Shown: positions 36,373 to 46,150, numbered from the stretch's first letter. The stretch: DNA of 64,000 nucleotides from Aeromicrobium chenweiae (GCF_003065605.1 NZ_CP026952.1:2294001-2358000); one strand, 5' to 3'. Translations and numbers: made by a program. Notes: generated by a model not told the origin, from the letters alone.

Positions 36373-36810
36373 TCAGTATGCGGCAGCCGGTCGGCGCTGC
36401 GCCAACTGAACCTCCGCCTCACCGGGCGAGACGTTCGTCGCAAACCCGAGCGGCGAGGTGTAGAACCGCTGGCCGTCGGAGCTGACGACCTTGATCCTGG
36501 GGTCGTGGATCAGTCCCTCGCGGCGCTCCACCCGGATCTCCCCGAGCTCGCTCCACAGCAGCCCGACCCAGCCCTGCTCGGCGCGCAGCCGGATGCCGTG
36601 GTCGTCCGCGACGAACAACGGCGTGCGCCAGTCGCCGACGCCGCGCAGGTGGCTGAGCCCGACCCCGGCCAGCAGGATCGCGGGGACCGCGAGGACGTAC
36701 TCCTCGCGGTCGTAGGCGAGCCAGCCGAAACCGGCGGCCAGGGCGAGGCAGAGGACGGCGAGCAGGGTGAACATCCCCGTGCGCCGGCGCACCTCGAACG
36801 CGTCGTCCAT
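36373..36810 (-). CDS. membrane protein with PH-like C-terminus, hypothetical
   Basis: 145 aa. Two N-terminal membrane helices (MFTLLAVLCLALAAGFGWLAY and YVLAVPAILLAGVGLSHL) are followed by a soluble part with LFVADDHGIRLRAEQGWVGLLWSELGEIRVERREGLIHDPRIKVV, similar in style to bacterial PH-domain proteins. It lies 2 bases downstream of ftsK and 31 bases upstream of pgsA on the same strand, a place often filled by a small membrane protein in related genomes. Function is unknown. Confidence 0.78.
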   Translation of the reverse strand: MDDAFEVRRRTGMFTLLAVLCLALAAGFGWLAYDREEYVLAVPAILLAGVGLSHLRGVGDWRTPLFVADDHGIRLRAEQGWVGLLWSELGEIRVERREGLIHDPRIKVVSSDGQRFYTSPLGFATNVSPGEAEVQLAQRRPAAAY

Positions 36811-36812
36811 GA

Positions 36813-39302
36813 CTACCCGGCCTGGATCGTGGCGAGGACCTGGTCGAGCTCGTCGGGCTTGACCAGCACGTCACGTGCCTTGGAGCCCTCGCTCGGCCCG
36901 ACGATGCCACGGCTCTCGAGGATGTCCATCAGACGACCAGCCTTGGCGAAGCCCACCCGCAGCTTGCGCTGCAGCATCGACGTCGAGCCGAACTGGGTGG
37001 TGACGCACAGCTCGATCGCCTGCAGCACCAGGTCGAGGTCGTCGCCGATGTCGTCGTCGATCTCGCGCTTGGCCGCGGCGACCGCCGTGACGTCCTCGCG
37101 GTACGTCGGCTGCAGCTGCGTCTTGCAGTGCTCGACGATCGTCTGGATCTCGGCCTCGGTGATCCAGGCGCCCTGCATGCGCATCGCCTTGTTCTGCCCC
37201 ATCGGGAGGAACAGCCCGTCGCCCTGGCCCACGAGCTTCTCGGCTCCCGGCTGGTCGAGGATCACGCGGCTGTCGGCGAGCGACGAGGTCGCGAACGCCA
37301 GGCGGCTCGGCACGTTGGCCTTGATCAGACCGGTCACGACGTCGACCGAGGGCCGCTGCGTCGCCAGGACCAGGTGGATGCCGGCGGCACGGGCGAGCTG
37401 CGTGATGCGGACGATCGAGTCCTCCACGTCGCGCGGTGCCACCATCATCAGGTCGGCGAGCTCGTCCACCACGACCAGGAGGTACGGGTACGGCGCGAGC
37501 ACGCGCTCGCTGCCCGGGGGCAGCTTGACCTTGCCGGCCTTGACGGCCTTGTTGAAGTCGTCGATGTGGCGGTAGCCGAAGTTGGCCAGGTCGTCGTAGC
37601 GCATGTCCATCTCGCGCACGACCCACTGCAGCGCCTCGGCGGCCTTCTTGGGGTTGGTGATGATCGGCGTGATCAGGTGCGGCACGCCCTCGTACGCGGT
37701 GAGCTCGACCCGCTTGGGGTCGACCATGATCATGCGGACCTCCTCGGGTGTCGACCGCATGAGCAGCGAGGAGATCATCGAGTTCACGAACGAGGACTTG
37801 CCCGAGCCGGTCGCGCCCGCGACCAGCAGGTGCGGCATCTTCGCGAGGTTCGCGACGACGTAGCCGCCCTCGACGTCCTTGCCGAGGCCGATCACCATCG
37901 GGTGGTGGTCACTGCGCGCCTTGGCCGACCGCAGGACGTCACCGAGGGAGACCATCTCCTTGTCGACGTTGGGGATCTCGACGCCGATCGCGGACTTGCC
38001 CGGGATCGGGCTGAGGATGCGGACCTCGTTGGACGCCACGGCGTACGAGATGTTCTTGGACAGCGCGGTGACCTTCTCGACCTTCACGGCGGGGCCGAGC
38101 TCGACCTCGTAGCGGGTCACGGTCGGTCCGCGCGTGTAGCCGGTGACGGCCGCGTCGATCTGGAACTGCTCGAGCACCTCGGTGAGCCGCTCGACGACCT
38201 CGTCGGACGCCTTCGAGCGCGCCTTGTGCGGGGAGCCCTCGCGCAGCATCGTGCTGTCGGGCAGCGAGTAGACGACGTCCCCCGAGAGGGCGAGCTGCTC
38301 GGCACGGGCCGGGATCGGCTCCATGGGCGGCAGCTCCGCGTTGGCGTCGTGCGGGTCCGGCTCGTCCTCGGGCTCGGGCTCGGGCTCGAACACGCGGGCC
38401 GGGACCTGGCGGTCCTCGTCGGGACCGTCGACCAGGGGGTTCTCGAACGGCTCGTCGTCGGTGACGACCGTCGTCCTGGGGTGCCGGCGCTTCTTGGGCT
38501 CGGCGGAGGCCTCCTCGGGCTCCGGCTCGGCCGCGGGCTTGCGCCCGAGAGCCGTGTCGCGGAGCTCGCGGAAGCGGTCGGGCACGGCGTACACGGGCGT
38601 GTTGGTGACGACCAGGACACCGAACGCCACGATCAGGACGAGGATCGGGCAGACCACGTACGCGCTGTTGAGCAGGTCCATGGGGATCGCGGAGAACAGG
38701 AAGCCGATCGCTCCCCCGGCCTCGCTCATCGCGTCGGGGTCGGGATCGCTGGGGCGCGGGACGTCGTGGGCGATGTGGACCAGGCCCAGGACGCCGCCGC
38801 AGATCGCGGCCCAGCCGATGACCTGACGGCCCGCGGGACCGTTCTGGTCGGGGTGGCGCAGCGTGCGCCAGGCGATGACGACCAGGACGATCGGGACCGC
38901 CCACGCCAGCAGGCCGACCGCGCCGGCGGTCACGTCGCGGACCGCGTTGCCGACCGCTCCGGGCATGTCGGACCAGACCGATCCGGCGACCACGATGCCG
39001 AGGCCGAGGATCGCGAAGCCGACGCCGTCGCGGCGTTGCTCCGGGTCCAGGTCGCGGGCGCTGTGCCCGATGCTGCGGGCGACCGCGCCCACGATGCCGG
39101 CCAGGCCGAGCCACAGGGCGGTCGAGGCGCGCAGGACCGCGCCCAGCACAACAGCAAGGGGGCCAGGTCCGGTTCTGCTGGCCGCGGGCTTGCGCGCTGC
39201 AGGCTTGCGGGCCTGTGGCTTGCGCTTGTTCGCGGCGGGCTTCTTGCGGGCCTGGCTGCCGGACGGCCGCTTGCGCGGCGGGGAAGTCGTTCGGGTCGCC
39301 AT
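36813..39302 (-). CDS. ftsK: DNA translocase FtsK/SpoIIIE
   Basis: 829 aa from the ATG at 39302. A very basic Lys/Arg/Ala/Pro leader (about 1-45), four or five membrane helices (about 50-245), an acidic linker ([33 protein letters not shown]) and the AAA+ motor with Walker [10 protein letters not shown] and Walker [13 protein letters not shown]. The C-terminal winged-helix gamma domain starts near [41 protein letters not shown]. It pumps chromosome ends through the septum and activates XerCD recombination at dif. A 30-bp repeat array lies upstream. Confidence 0.97.
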   Translation of the reverse strand: MATRTTSPPRKRPSGSQARKKPAANKRKPQARKPAARKPAASRTGPGPLAVVLGAVLRASTALWLGLAGIVGAVARSIGHSARDLDPEQRRDGVGFAILGLGIVVAGSVWSDMPGAVGNAVRDVTAGAVGLLAWAVPIVLVVIAWRTLRHPDQNGPAGRQVIGWAAICGGVLGLVHIAHDVPRPSDPDPDAMSEAGGAIGFLFSAIPMDLLNSAYVVCPILVLIVAFGVLVVTNTPVYAVPDRFRELRDTALGRKPAAEPEPEEASAEPKKRRHPRTTVVTDDEPFENPLVDGPDEDRQVPARVFEPEPEPEDEPDPHDANAELPPMEPIPARAEQLALSGDVVYSLPDSTMLREGSPHKARSKASDEVVERLTEVLEQFQIDAAVTGYTRGPTVTRYEVELGPAVKVEKVTALSKNISYAVASNEVRILSPIPGKSAIGVEIPNVDKEMVSLGDVLRSAKARSDHHPMVIGLGKDVEGGYVVANLAKMPHLLVAGATGSGKSSFVNSMISSLLMRSTPEEVRMIMVDPKRVELTAYEGVPHLITPIITNPKKAAEALQWVVREMDMRYDDLANFGYRHIDDFNKAVKAGKVKLPPGSERVLAPYPYLLVVVDELADLMMVAPRDVEDSIVRITQLARAAGIHLVLATQRPSVDVVTGLIKANVPSRLAFATSSLADSRVILDQPGAEKLVGQGDGLFLPMGQNKAMRMQGAWITEAEIQTIVEHCKTQLQPTYREDVTAVAAAKREIDDDIGDDLDLVLQAIELCVTTQFGSTSMLQRKLRVGFAKAGRLMDILESRGIVGPSEGSKARDVLVKPDELDQVLATIQAG

Positions 39303-39385
39303 GGTCAAAGGGTAAAGCACGACTCGAAGGTTGGGCGGGAATGAAGGGGTGTTGCGGGCCACCGCCTCCCGCGGGGGCGGTGGAT

Positions 39386-39500
39386 GCGCCACCGTATGGG
39401 GCCGATTTCGGGCCCATACGGTGGCGGAAGCACCGCACCCGGCCCATACGGTGGCGGAAGCACCGCGCCCCGCTCATACGGTGGCGGAAGCACCGCGCCG
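39386..39500. repeat. 30-bp tandem repeats upstream of ftsK, with an inverted partial copy
   Basis: Three consecutive 30-bp units start at 39411, 39441 and 39471, each containing CATACGGTGGCGGAAGCACC; the first two differ by one base. An inverted partial copy (GCGCCACCGTATGGGGCCG, 39387-39405) precedes them, so the whole can fold as a hairpin. It lies between the ftsK start and the cbiX stop. The direct repeats have no spacers. Confidence 0.8.
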
Positions 39501-39516
39501 GGCTCCGCCCGCGGCG

Positions 39517-40242
39517 TCAGTGCGCGGTCAGGTGGGTGCCGGGGTCCCGGCCGGGCGTGCTCGAGCCGCCGCGGGAGCGCGCGCGGTCCAGGACGAGCGA
39601 GACGAGCCGCGGGTCGGGCGGACCGCCGTCGAGAAACGGTCTGGTCACCACGTCGGCGCCCGCCGCGAGCATGGTCTCGTGGGCGGCGCCGGTCGTGAGG
39701 AGGTAGGTCGAGACGACCACCCGCCGGCCGTACGCCCGCGCGACGTCGACCGCGTCGGCCAGGGGCGTGTCCGGCCCACCGAGCGTGCCGACGTGGACCC
39801 GTCCGCCCCAGACGGCGCTGAGCAGGCGTGCGGCCTTGCCCACGTCCGCCACCGCCCGGTCGTCGCTCGCGGAGGCGGCCGCCAGGACGATCGTGTCGTC
39901 GGACCGGGCCCCGGCCTCGACGAGCCGCTGCACGCCGATCTCCGCCAGCACCCAGTCCGGGCCGAGCGGCGCGGTGACCGTGACGGCCGGGTCACGGTGC
40001 GAGGCGCGCACGATGTCGACGCTGACGGGCCGGTCGTACGCCAGCATCAACGGCACCACCGCGCGCGGGCCGGCGGTCTCCAGCACGACCTCGCCGACGA
40101 GCGGCAGCTGCTCGTCCACGAACGCATCGACCACGTCGAGGTCCTGCGCCTCGCGGCGCACGGCGTTCACCAGCCCCGAGAACGCGGCGCGCCCACGGGG
40201 CACCGTGGACCCGTGGGCGCACAGGATCAGCGTGCGGTTCAT
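39517..40242 (-). CDS. cbiX: sirohydrochlorin chelatase family protein (CbiX/SirB-like)
   Basis: 241 aa from the ATG at 40242. The CbiX/SirB domain begins MNRTLILCAHGSTVPRGRAAF, with the metal-site HGS motif and AHGTT-like counterpart in the second half (STYLLTTGAAHETMLAAGADVVTRPF). It probably inserts Co2+ or Fe2+ into sirohydrochlorin for cobalamin or siroheme. Other genes of that pathway are not in the window. The neighbours make molybdenum cofactor, so a shared tie to nitrate/nitrite enzymes (siroheme) is possible but inferred. Confidence 0.85.
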   Translation of the reverse strand: MNRTLILCAHGSTVPRGRAAFSGLVNAVRREAQDLDVVDAFVDEQLPLVGEVVLETAGPRAVVPLMLAYDRPVSVDIVRASHRDPAVTVTAPLGPDWVLAEIGVQRLVEAGARSDDTIVLAAASASDDRAVADVGKAARLLSAVWGGRVHVGTLGGPDTPLADAVDVARAYGRRVVVSTYLLTTGAAHETMLAAGADVVTRPFLDGGPPDPRLVSLVLDRARSRGGSSTPGRDPGTHLTAH

Positions 40243-40469
40243 CCGGACCTCCCAGGTCTGCCGACCGCGGAACCCGAGATGTCCGCGGTAGGTCGAGACG
40301 GGTGGCGAGCTGCCGCCGGAACGTCCCCGACGGCTCCGCCGGCAGCTCGCACCTCCCTGACGGTGCTGTCGCCCGAGACCCGACGGACCGATGCGTGAAC
40401 GGTCGAGGGCGTCGCGGGCACAGCGTGCCGGCGGGGAACCGTCGCCGTTGCGGTGCCACCGTCGAGCAT
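40239..40469 (-). CDS. possible small ORF upstream of cbiX (uncertain)
   Basis: A 76-codon frame starts at an ATG at 40469 with an AAGGGG ribosome site and ends at a TGA overlapping the cbiX start (ATGA). It is Ala/Arg/Val-rich without a signal peptide or domain. Third-position GC is about 70 percent against over 90 percent for core genes, which argues against strong coding selection. The remaining bases up to 40597 hold the likely promoter region for cbiX, with no riboswitch motif recognised. Confidence 0.25.
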   Translation of the reverse strand: MLDGGTATATVPRRHAVPATPSTVHASVRRVSGDSTVREVRAAGGAVGDVPAAARHPSRPTADISGSAVGRPGRSG

Positions 40470-40597
40470 GTGCCACCCCTTCGATCGCCGGATCAGGGTC
40501 TCCCCGTCAGCACCTTCAGGTTGGGCGACGGCTGTTTCGCGGCGGTTAACGCGAGTGCGGGGTTTGGTTACAAGTGGCCGTACAGGCGTGGTCCGCC

Positions 40598-41785
40598 TCA
40601 GCCCGGCATGCGCCACAGGGGCTCGAGCACCTCCAGCGCCTCGCCCTCCCGCGAGCCCTCACGGGGGGCGACGAGCAGCCCGTCGGACGCCGAGAGGCCC
40701 CGCAGCATCGACGACGCGTCCCACCCGGTGGGAACGGCGGCACCGGCGACCCGCGTGAACGGCAGGATGCGGGTGGCCCGCGCGAACGGCTCGAGGGCGA
40801 CCCCGAGCACCTCCGACGGCGGCGCCCCGACGCGGCGACCGGTCATCTCCGCGAGAGCCGGGTGCACCACGGCGAGGAAACCCACGACCGCGGCGAGCGG
40901 ATTGCCCGGGAGGCACGCGACCAGACGGCCGTCGGGCAGCACCGCGAGCACCGTCGGACCGCCGGGGCGCACCGCGATCGTGTCGACCGCCACGGTGGCG
41001 CCGACGATCCCGAGCGCCTCGCGCAGGTGGTCGGCCTCCCCCACCGCCGTCCCGCCGGTGGTGACCACGACGGCCGCGGTCGACGACCTGAGCAGGCGCA
41101 CGAGCTCGGGCAGGTCGTCGCCGACGAGCGTCACCTCCCCTGGGGCGGCGCCCGCGGCCCGGGTCATGCCGGTCAGCAGCGGGCTGATCGAGTCGCGGAT
41201 CGTGCCCGGGGCTGGCACACCGCGCGGGACGACCTCATCCCCCGTGACGAGCAGGTCGACCACCGGGACACGGGCCACCTCGACGGCGTCGTGCCCGCAG
41301 GAGGCGCTCACCGCGAGCGAGACCGGGTCCAGTCGTGTGCCCGCAGACAGCACGACGTCGCCCGCGCGCAGCTCCTCGCCCCTCGGACGGACGTCACGGC
41401 GGGACAGCCGCACGTCGTCGGGTGGCGTCCAGTGCAGGACGCCCTCGCGAACCGTGCCGTGCTCGCGGCGCACGAGAGCGGTCATCCCCTCGGGCACCAC
41501 CGCCCCGGTGCCGATGCCACGCGCGTCCCCCGGCAGCAGCGGACCGCCCGGCGGTCGCCCGTTGACGATGCGCTCGCGAAGGGTCCATGGGCCGGGACCC
41601 GCCACGGCCCAGCCGTCCATCGCAGTGACGTCGGCCGACGGCAGGTCGACGAGTGACCGCAAGTCGTCCGCGAGCACCCGGCCGGCCGCGTGCGTGAGGT
41701 CCACCAGCTCGCTCGCGACCGGCTTGGCCAGCCCGCGCGCCACGGCGCGGACCTCGTGCCAGTGGCCGCGGACGAGCGGGGTCAC
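40598..41785 (-). CDS. moeA: molybdopterin molybdotransferase MoeA
   Basis: 395 aa, GTG start overlapping the DUF6457 stop (GTGA). Inserts molybdate into adenylylated molybdopterin. Motifs: the N-terminal ADDLRSLVDLPSADVTAMDGWAVAG, the middle VDLLVTGDEVVPRGVPAPGTIRDS and TAAVVVTTGGTAVGEADHLREAL, and the C-terminal VACLPGNPLAAVVGFLAVVHPAL. It is the last gene of the mobA-DUF6457-moeA operon. Confidence 0.93.
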   Translation of the reverse strand: MTPLVRGHWHEVRAVARGLAKPVASELVDLTHAAGRVLADDLRSLVDLPSADVTAMDGWAVAGPGPWTLRERIVNGRPPGGPLLPGDARGIGTGAVVPEGMTALVRREHGTVREGVLHWTPPDDVRLSRRDVRPRGEELRAGDVVLSAGTRLDPVSLAVSASCGHDAVEVARVPVVDLLVTGDEVVPRGVPAPGTIRDSISPLLTGMTRAAGAAPGEVTLVGDDLPELVRLLRSSTAAVVVTTGGTAVGEADHLREALGIVGATVAVDTIAVRPGGPTVLAVLPDGRLVACLPGNPLAAVVGFLAVVHPALAEMTGRRVGAPPSEVLGVALEPFARATRILPFTRVAGAAVPTGWDASSMLRGLSASDGLLVAPREGSREGEALEVLEPLWRMPG

Positions 41786-42036
41786 GGCCCCTCGTCCCAC
41801 CCGGCGATCGCGGCGCGGACGCGTTCGAGCACCTCGGCGACGCGCGCCGGGTCGCCGTCGGCCTGGCCGACGGCCACGCCGACGAGGTACGTCGTGAGCG
41901 GTGCTGCCGGACGCATGACGCCGTGCGCGGCGTCGGCCGCCAGGTCGAGGATCTCGTCGACCCCGAGGACCTGCTCGATGCCCAGGTCGCGCGCGAGCCC
42001 CTCCGCCCACCGCGGCAGTGGTTTCTCCTCCATCAC
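41782..42036 (-). CDS. DUF6457 domain protein
   Basis: 84 aa. RWAEGLARDLGIEQVLGVDEILDLAADAAHGVMRPAAPLTTYLVGVAVGQADGDPARVAEVLERVRAAIAGW is the DUF6457 domain, often encoded or fused with MobA in actinobacteria. It sits between mobA and moeA with 4-base overlaps on both sides (GTGA), so it is part of the cofactor operon. The start could be the GTG at 42036 or the ATG one codon on. Function is unknown but linked to molybdenum cofactor. Confidence 0.85.
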   Translation of the reverse strand: MMEEKPLPRWAEGLARDLGIEQVLGVDEILDLAADAAHGVMRPAAPLTTYLVGVAVGQADGDPARVAEVLERVRAAIAGWDEGP

Positions 42037-42632
42037 GTGCCCTCCTCGGTCAGGCGTTCCAGGTCGGTCGGCGAGTCGATGTCGGCCAGGACGTCGTCCG
42101 GCACGTCCACCTCCACCAGGTGCATACCCCGCGTGACCTGTCCCACGCCCCGATCGGTCAACGGGGCGTGCGCGTCCAGCGCGTCGCGGAGGGCCGCGGA
42201 GCGGTAGACCGCCAGCAGCGGCTGCCGGTGCCCGTCGGACGATCGCGCGACGACCCCGTCGGCGTCGGTGCCGGCCGCGGCGGCGAGCAGCACCGGCACC
42301 GCCTCGGCGGCACGCGGCACGTCGGCGGCCAGGACGGCCACGAACGGCGACGGATCGGTCTGCAGCGCGGCCATCCCGGCGCCGATGGCCGCGGCCGGAC
42401 CCGCGAACGGCGGGTCCTCACGGACGACCGTGGCTGCGGCCGGTGTGCCGGCCAGGCCCTCGGGGCCGACGACGACGAGCCGGCGCGCGGCCTCCACTGC
42501 CGCGCAGGCGTGGGCCAGGAGCGGTCGGCCGCCGACCACGAGCCCGACCTTGTCGACCCCCGGCATGCGGCTCGACCGGCCACCCGCCAGCACGATCGCG
42601 TCGTGCGCGACGGCGGGCGGGCGGCTGGGCAC
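42033..42632 (-). CDS. mobA: molybdenum cofactor guanylyltransferase MobA-like
   Basis: 199 aa, GTG start. A nucleotidyltransferase that links GMP (or CMP/AMP in relatives) to molybdopterin. The GTP-binding motif is AIVLAGGRSSRMPGVDKVGLVVGGRPLL; FAGPAAAIGAGMAAL and VAVLAADVPRAAEAV (metal-binding Asp) follow. It is first of three co-directional genes, 7 bases downstream of RNase J. Mo enzymes using this cofactor lie outside the window. Confidence 0.9.
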   Translation of the reverse strand: MPSRPPAVAHDAIVLAGGRSSRMPGVDKVGLVVGGRPLLAHACAAVEAARRLVVVGPEGLAGTPAAATVVREDPPFAGPAAAIGAGMAALQTDPSPFVAVLAADVPRAAEAVPVLLAAAAGTDADGVVARSSDGHRQPLLAVYRSAALRDALDAHAPLTDRGVGQVTRGMHLVEVDVPDDVLADIDSPTDLERLTEEGT

Positions 42633-42639
42633 GGAGCCC

Positions 42640-44319
42640 TCAGGCCTGGATGACGACCGGCAGGATCATCGGACGGCGACGCAGGCGACGTCCCACGAAC
42701 GAGCCCAGGACGCGACGGATGACCTGCTGCAGCTGTCCGGAGTCGCGGGTGCCGTCGGCGATGGACTCCTCCAGCGCGGCGATGATCTTCGGCATGATCT
42801 CGTCGAACGCCGAGTCCTCCTCCGCGATGCCGCGGGCGTGGATCTCCGGGCCGGAGACGATCTTGCCGGTGGCCGAGTCGACGACCACGACGACCGAGAT
42901 GAAGCCCTCCTCGCCCAGCACCCGGCGGTCCTTGAGCTCGGAGTCGGTCAGGCTGCCCACGGACGAGCCGTCGACGTACACGTAGCCGCACTCGACGGCG
43001 CCCGTGATGGACGCGTGCCCGTCGACGAGGTCGATGACGTAGCCGTCCTCGGCCAGCAGCACGTTGGGCACGCCGGTCGCCGACGCGAGCTTGGCGTTCG
43101 CGTGCAGGTGACGGATCTCGCCGTGCACCGGCAGGACGTTGCTCGGCTGGACGATGTTGTAGCAGTAGAGCAGCTCGCCGGCCGATGCGTGGCCCGAGAC
43201 GTGCACCAGCGCGTTGCCCTTGTGGACGACGTTGGCGCCGAGCTTGGTCAGCCCGTCGATCACGCGGTAGATCGCGTTCTCGTTGCCCGGGATCAGCGAC
43301 GACGCCATGAGCACGGTGTCGCCCGGCTCGAGGCTGACCTGCTGGTGGCTGTTGTTGGCCATGCGCGACAGCGCCGCCATCGGCTCGCCCTGCGAGCCGG
43401 TCGACATGAGGACCATCTTGTGCGGCGGTGCGGCGTCGATCTTGTCCACGACGACGCCGTCCGGCACGTGGAGGTAGCCCAGCTCGCGGGCGATCTGCAT
43501 GTTGCGCACCATCGAGCGTCCGACGTACGCGACCTTGCGGTCGTGCTTGACCGCGGCGTCGATGACCTGCTGGACGCGGTGGATGTGCGAGGCGAACGAC
43601 GCGACGATGATGCGCTTCTGGCTCGACGCGAAGACCGCGTCGATCGCGGGCGTGATGTTGCGCTCGGACGTCGTGAAGCCGGGGACCTCGGCGTTGGTGG
43701 AGTCGGTCAGGAAGAGGTCGACCCCCTCCTCGCCGAGCCGGGCGAACGCGCGTAGGTCGGTGATGCGGCCGTCGAGCGGCAGCTGGTCCATCTTGAAGTC
43801 GCCGGTGTGCAGCGCGACGCCGGCCGGCGTCTTGATCGCGACGGCCAGGGCGTCGGGGATCGAGTGGTTGACCGCGACGAACTCGAGCTCGAAGGGGCCG
43901 AACGACTCGACGTCGCCCTCGGAGACGACGTGCTTCGGGGCGTCCTTGAGCCGGTGCTCCTTGAGCTTGGGGTCCAGGAAGGCGAGGGTCAGCTTGGAGC
44001 CGATGACGGGGATGTTGCCCCGCTCGCGCAGCAGGTACGGGACGCCGCCGATGTGGTCCTCGTGCCCGTGCGTCAGGACGATGCCGACGACGTCCTTCAG
44101 GCGGTCCCGGATGGGTCCGAAGTCGGGCAGGATCAGGTCGACGCCGGGCTGGTGCTCCTCGGGGAAGAGGACGCCGCAGTCGACGATCAGCAGCTTGCCG
44201 TCGTACTCGAAGACGGTCATGTTGCGACCGATCTCTCCGAGTCCGCCGAGGGGGATGACGCGCAGGGCGCCTTCGGGCAGTGCGGGCGGAGCGCCGAGCT
44301 CCAGGTGCATGTGGCTCAT
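42640..44319 (-). CDS. rnj: ribonuclease J
   Basis: 559 aa metallo-beta-lactamase/beta-CASP nuclease with 5'-3' exo- and endo-activity, central to mRNA decay and rRNA maturation. Zinc motif HGHEDHIGG at about residues 84-92, further ligands in ALHTGDFKMDQ and the beta-CASP motif region SSLIPGNE, and GSQGEPMAALSRMANN. The C-terminal domain ends with RRPMILPVVIQA. The order dapA-rnj is the usual actinobacterial pair; dapA ends 5 bases upstream. Confidence 0.96.
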   Translation of the reverse strand: MSHMHLELGAPPALPEGALRVIPLGGLGEIGRNMTVFEYDGKLLIVDCGVLFPEEHQPGVDLILPDFGPIRDRLKDVVGIVLTHGHEDHIGGVPYLLRERGNIPVIGSKLTLAFLDPKLKEHRLKDAPKHVVSEGDVESFGPFELEFVAVNHSIPDALAVAIKTPAGVALHTGDFKMDQLPLDGRITDLRAFARLGEEGVDLFLTDSTNAEVPGFTTSERNITPAIDAVFASSQKRIIVASFASHIHRVQQVIDAAVKHDRKVAYVGRSMVRNMQIARELGYLHVPDGVVVDKIDAAPPHKMVLMSTGSQGEPMAALSRMANNSHQQVSLEPGDTVLMASSLIPGNENAIYRVIDGLTKLGANVVHKGNALVHVSGHASAGELLYCYNIVQPSNVLPVHGEIRHLHANAKLASATGVPNVLLAEDGYVIDLVDGHASITGAVECGYVYVDGSSVGSLTDSELKDRRVLGEEGFISVVVVVDSATGKIVSGPEIHARGIAEEDSAFDEIMPKIIAALEESIADGTRDSGQLQQVIRRVLGSFVGRRLRRRPMILPVVIQA

Positions 44320-44324
44320 GTGGC

Positions 44325-45239
44325 CTAGCTTTCGAGAAGGCCCGATGCCATGAGGCCGTCGCGAACGATCGCGACCTCGTCCTCAGTGGCTTCGGGGAGC
44401 GGATCACGCATCGTGCGGTGCTCGAGCACGCCGAGGAGCTGCAGGGCAGCCTTCGCCGTGATCGCGCCTTGCGTGTGATTCATCATCGCCGAGACGGCGG
44501 GAAGCAGGTGGTGGTTGATCGCGCGGGCGGTGGGCAGGTCGCCGGCGTCGACGGCAGCGACCATGTCGGCGTACTGACGCGACGCGGCGTGGGCGACGAC
44601 GCTGACGATGCCGCTGGCGCCCATCGCGAGCCACGGCAGGTTGAGCGGGTCGTCGCCGGAGTAGATCTTGAGCCCGGTCTCGTTCATGAGCCAGGAGCCG
44701 CGGTTGAGGTCGCCGACGGCGTCCTTCATCGCGATGATCTGCGGGTCGTCGGCCATCGCGAGGTAGGTCTCGTCCGCGATCTTGACGCCGCTGCGACCGG
44801 GGATGTCGTAGAGCATCACGGGCAGGTCGTCACCGGCGCGGGCGACCTGGGTGAAGTGCGACAGGAGGCCGGACTGCGGCGGCTTGCTGTAGTACGGGGT
44901 CACGACGAGCGTGCCGTGCGCACCGGCCTTCTTGGCCTGCTGCGCCAGCTCGACCGAGTGGCGCGTGTCGTTGGTGCCGACCCCCGCCACGACCGTCGCG
45001 CGGTCGCCGACGGCCTCGAGCACGGCAGTCAGCAGGCGGCCGTCCTCCGCGACGGTCGTCGTGGGCGACTCACCGGTGGTGCCGCTGATGACGAGCCCGT
45101 CGTTGCCGTGGTCGACGAGGTACGACGCGACCTTCTGGGCCGCGTCGAGATCGAGCTCACCCTCGCGGGTGAACGGCGTGACCATGGCGGTCAGCACACG
45201 CCCGAAGGGCGCAGCCTCGGTGGCGAGCGGCGACGTCAT
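44325..45239 (-). CDS. dapA: 4-hydroxy-tetrahydrodipicolinate synthase
   Basis: Condenses pyruvate and aspartate semialdehyde, the first step of the DAP/lysine branch. 304 aa from the ATG at 45239. The Schiff-base lysine is K172 in IIAMKDAVGDL; Y144 in VMLYDIPGRSG completes the catalytic site, and the GTTGESPTTT loop holds the threonine of the relay. RNase J follows by 5 bases. It is divergent from the thioesterase gene at 45294 over only 54 bases. Confidence 0.97.
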   Translation of the reverse strand: MTSPLATEAAPFGRVLTAMVTPFTREGELDLDAAQKVASYLVDHGNDGLVISGTTGESPTTTVAEDGRLLTAVLEAVGDRATVVAGVGTNDTRHSVELAQQAKKAGAHGTLVVTPYYSKPPQSGLLSHFTQVARAGDDLPVMLYDIPGRSGVKIADETYLAMADDPQIIAMKDAVGDLNRGSWLMNETGLKIYSGDDPLNLPWLAMGASGIVSVVAHAASRQYADMVAAVDAGDLPTARAINHHLLPAVSAMMNHTQGAITAKAALQLLGVLEHRTMRDPLPEATEDEVAIVRDGLMASGLLES

Positions 45240-45293
45240 GCCTCCGAGGCTACCGCTTGCCGGCCCGCCGCCGACGACCGGCAGGATGGCTGC

Positions 45294-46088
45294 GTGAACG
45301 AGAGCAACGAGGACGTCTACGACATCGACACCGCCTCGGTGCCACGAGGCGACGGGATCCGCGACCTGACGCTGACCGATCGGTGGAACACGCCGCTCGG
45401 CAAGCCCAACGGCGGCTACATCCTGGCCACGATGCTGCGGGGTCTCGGCGAGGAGCTCGGCGGCGGTGACCCCCTGGTCGCGTCGATCAGCTATCTCGCG
45501 TCCCCGGAGACCGGGGCGGCGGAGCTGCGGACCCGTTCCCTGCGGATGGGACGACGCGTGCAGACCGGCACCGCGTCGCTGTGGGAGGGCGAGCGGCACG
45601 TCGCGGAGATGACCGCGAGCTTCGGTGACCGCGCGGGCGGCGAGACCCGGGAGCTGGGCAGCCCACCGGCGCTGCGACCGCCGGCCGGGTGCATCGACCC
45701 GCGCGAGCACGGGGCACCGGGCGGAGGGCTCTTCGACCGCGTCGACTACCGGATCGACCAGGTGCCCGGGTTCTTCGTCGGGAAGCCCAGCGGGGACCCG
45801 ACGATGACGGCGTGGCAGCGGCTCCGCGACGGCCGGGAGATCGACTTCCCCGCGCTCGCGCTCCTCTGCGACTCGTTCGTCCCGCCCGTCGTCGAGCTCG
45901 GTGAGGGGTTCAACTCGATGACGGTCCAGCTCACGGTGCACCTGCACCGGCGGCCCTGCCCGGGCTGGGTCGCGACCCGGCTGACGACCCGCCACGTGGT
46001 CAACGGCTTCCACGAGGAGGACTGCGAGCTGTGGGACGAGGACGGCAACCTCGTGGCGCAGAGCCGCCAGCTCGGCATCCTGCTCTGA
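45294..46088 (+). CDS. thioesterase family protein, TesB-like double hotdog
   Basis: 264 aa, GTG start (VNESNEDVYDIDT). The sequence runs as two hotdog modules: TPLGKPNGGYILATMLRGL in the first and FPALALLCDSFVPPVVELGEGFNSMTVQLTVHLHRRP in the second, which contains the catalytic-type Asp. The motif of acyl-CoA thioesterase/TesB-like proteins in actinobacteria (NGGY and DSF-PP) is clear. It probably hydrolyses acyl-CoAs; chain length is unknown. It is divergent from dapA. Confidence 0.85.
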   Translation: MNESNEDVYDIDTASVPRGDGIRDLTLTDRWNTPLGKPNGGYILATMLRGLGEELGGGDPLVASISYLASPETGAAELRTRSLRMGRRVQTGTASLWEGERHVAEMTASFGDRAGGETRELGSPPALRPPAGCIDPREHGAPGGGLFDRVDYRIDQVPGFFVGKPSGDPTMTAWQRLRDGREIDFPALALLCDSFVPPVVELGEGFNSMTVQLTVHLHRRPCPGWVATRLTTRHVVNGFHEEDCELWDEDGNLVAQSRQLGILL

Positions 46089-46150
46089 GACCGGGCGGTC
46101 GACCGGGAGCCCACTAGCGTGGTCACACCTGCCCCGACGAAGGAGACCCC

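Noticed and set aside
40243..40597. Cobalamin riboswitch upstream of cbiX
   Set aside because: No B12-box-like sequence or paired leader structure could be recognised.
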